NCBI GenBank assembly: GCA_951213105.1
Contig: OX578137.1
Location: forward strand, 80,318,104 to 80,382,103
Direction: 5' to 3'
Length of the DNA: 64,000 nt
From: Amaurobius ferox
Lineage: Eukaryota; Arthropoda; Arachnida; Araneae; Amaurobiidae
Within the stretch, counting starts at the first letter, position 1; every line of letters begins with the position of its first letter. The translations under genes were made by a program, and so were the position numbers. Under the pieces are notes generated by a model. That model ran no database searches and was not told where the DNA came from. It saw only the letters and a program-made list of their open reading frames with translations. Shown in pieces: positions 62,757-64,000 of this stretch.

Positions 62757-64000
62757 TCAGTTCTCAGTACTGGCCATAACTCTTTGGTGTGTGGCTCCTC
62801 CTCGTACTCTGATTGCACTCACACATTGATATATCTCCATTATTTTGGAACACTCTACAAGTCTGCTAGGTTTTTCATTCTTCTCTAGTCGTGCTCTTAA
62901 GTCAACATCTTGATCGTCGCTACTGGTTGTAGGTTGTGTAGGTTGTGGAAAAGAAAAAGGTTGTTGATACATTCGAGTAGGCAGAGACCTAGAATTTCTG
63001 TTGAACCTGTGTGATTGAGGAAATTTCCTACAATCCACACTTATGTGACCTAATAGACCACATGAAAAACACCTTCGGCTATCCTTTGTCACTCTAGTTT
63101 GAGGCAGCTGTGGTTTAGTGTTAATCTGAGTTTGCAACTCAGCAAGCCTTTTAGTGAGGTTCTCTACCTCCATTTTATTTCTCTTAAGCTCATCATGGAG
63201 CTGCTTATTTTCAGACTCTCCAAGACTCATAACATATTGGGGATCATCCCCATGTTGCTTGCTCCACACCTCTTCCTCCGCCACAGCATGCCTTTTTGCA
63301 GAGTCAAAACTCTTGTGGTTTTGAGGTAGGATTAGCCGTTTGAAATGAGGCTTCAAGCCTTCAATGAAAACCGAGCACAAGACATCAAGTCTTTGCTGGT
63401 TTGCCACTCTGTCATTCAGTAAGGCAGGTGAAACAGTTTTATATGAGGAAGCCTCAACTCTAGCAGCAAACTGACGCACAGATTCATTTGGTCTCTGATA
63501 ACTCTGCAGAAATGCTCTCAAGTTACTGTGTAAACATTCTATTGAGGAAAATCTGTCGCGCAAAGCTTTAAGAATTTGAGAGAAAGATTTCTCTTCTTTT
63601 AACTTAGGATTATCTCTAATAAATCTTGCAGCTATGCCTGACAGTTTTAACTTTAAAACTAAGACCTTGTCTGACTCAGACCAATTTGCATGGTCAGCTA
63701 ACATTTTAATTCTATCTATGTAATCCTCTAATGGGAGGCCAGATTCCTCTCCTGAAAATAGTGGGATTGAATCCAAAAAGTCTCCTATTGAAGAGACTGT
63801 TTTAAAATTACTCATTACATTACAGTTAGAAGAATCTATTTTTAATCCCTGTTCATTTAAGTCATATTGTTTACTATTAACATTTGAATCAATATTTTTG
63901 TTACCAACAGAATTTACATTATCAGAGGTTACCTCAATGTTTATTTTAGAAGGTAAATTTCTTTCCAATAAGGATAGCCAAGTTTTCTTGGTACTAGCAA
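62757..64000 (-). CDS. Ty3-type LTR-retrotransposon Gag, 5' end beyond window
   Basis: An uninterrupted minus-strand frame runs from the window edge to a stop at 62757 (at least 410 codons). There is no ATG near 63968, so the start lies outside. Numbering from the TTG at 63968: retrotransposon Gag capsid-like domain ~63-240 (FSGEESGLPLEDYIDRI, LKLSGIAARFI, SVRQFAARVE, FIEGLKPHFK), a coiled-coil stretch ~250-283, a CCHC zinc knuckle at C300-C303-H308-C313 (CFSCGLLGHISVDC), then a basic Ser/Pro/Gln-rich tail. Gag would package the element's RNA into particles in the cytoplasm. No protease, reverse transcriptase or integrase follows within the window; a GTATGT donor-like site occurs about 60 bp after the stop, at the point where similarity to the copy at 7655 ends. 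Intact frame in an otherwise decayed region: either a young truncated element or a retained gag-derived gene. Confidence 0.85.
   Translation of the reverse strand, partial: ASTKKTWLSLLERNLPSKINIEVTSDNVNSVGNKNIDSNVNSKQYDLNEQGLKIDSSNCNVMSNFKTVSSIGDFLDSIPLFSGEESGLPLEDYIDRIKMLADHANWSESDKVLVLKLKLSGIAARFIRDNPKLKEEKSFSQILKALRDRFSSIECLHSNLRAFLQSYQRPNESVRQFAARVEASSYKTVSPALLNDRVANQQRLDVLCSVFIEGLKPHFKRLILPQNHKSFDSAKRHAVAEEEVWSKQHGDDPQYVMSLGESENKQLHDELKRNKMEVENLTKRLAELQTQINTKPQLPQTRVTKDSRRCFSCGLLGHISVDCRKFPQSHRFNRNSRSLPTRMYQQPFSFPQPTQPTTSSDDQDVDLRARLEKNEKPSRLVECSKIMEIYQCVSAIRVRGGATHQRVMASTEN

Overview
The window reads as a gene-poor, AT-rich animal intergenic region. It has eukaryotic pol III-type SINEs, Tc1/mariner transposases, a Ty3-type Gag, a LINE RNase H domain and abundant (TA)n and (CA)n microsatellites. 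The transposon families point to an arthropod, and the style of the LINE tail and of the PIN/CXC ORF makes a chelicerate (spider-like) genome my best guess. The species cannot be settled from the window. I see no convincing cellular housekeeping gene. The coding matter is transposon-derived or of the multicopy 'PIN + CXC' type, and nearly all of it is broken.

Layout. 1-2.6 kb: a LINE C-terminal relic (RNase H plus zinc tail, minus strand). 2.6-5.3 kb: an old ~260-bp repeat split by copy A of the dominant interspersed family, here called HLE-1. 5.3-7.4 kb: AT-rich with long (TA)n. 7.4-8.2 kb: relic of an LTR element whose gag remnant is split by a tRNA-type SINE with a 14-bp target-site duplication (TSD). 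8.7-10.1 kb: a second (GTCY)n-bearing family (HLE-2). 15.4-16.6 kb: a frameshifted FEN1/PIN-like + CXC protein. 16.8-20.1 kb: an HLE-1 cluster with a tandem array. 20.8-22.4 kb: two adjacent internally deleted Tc1/mariner elements. 22.8-25.7 kb: three more HLE-1 copies. 26.1-27.4 kb: two SINEs, one headed by a near-complete 5S rRNA and bounded by a 15-bp TSD. 30.5-34.3 kb: HLE-1 copies flanking a pogo/Tc1-type TIR element. 35.5-39 kb: HLE-2 copy, a Tc1 relic, then an array built from an HLE-1 internal iteron. 40.2-44 kb: nested HLE-1, a minisatellite and an 18-bp repeat. 46.9-47.8 kb: HLE-1. 50.4-55 kb: a SINE cluster. 55.3-58.1 kb: an HLE-1 subfamily copy and a complete 1.77-kb mariner with ~188-bp TIRs inserted in a (TA)n tract. 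59.7-61.6 kb: MITE-like pieces. 62.7-64 kb: an open Gag ORF running off the window edge.

The most notable structures are (1) HLE-1, at least 14 copies of a ~950-bp non-autonomous element with a 5' subterminal repeat, internal nested hairpin, (CA)n core and 3' stem-loop, which is the architecture of Helentron/DINE-1-type elements; (2) expansion of its ~19-20-bp iteron into a satellite-like array; and (3) a 5S rRNA + tRNA-like composite SINE inserted as one unit. Homology calls were made by eye without database searches.
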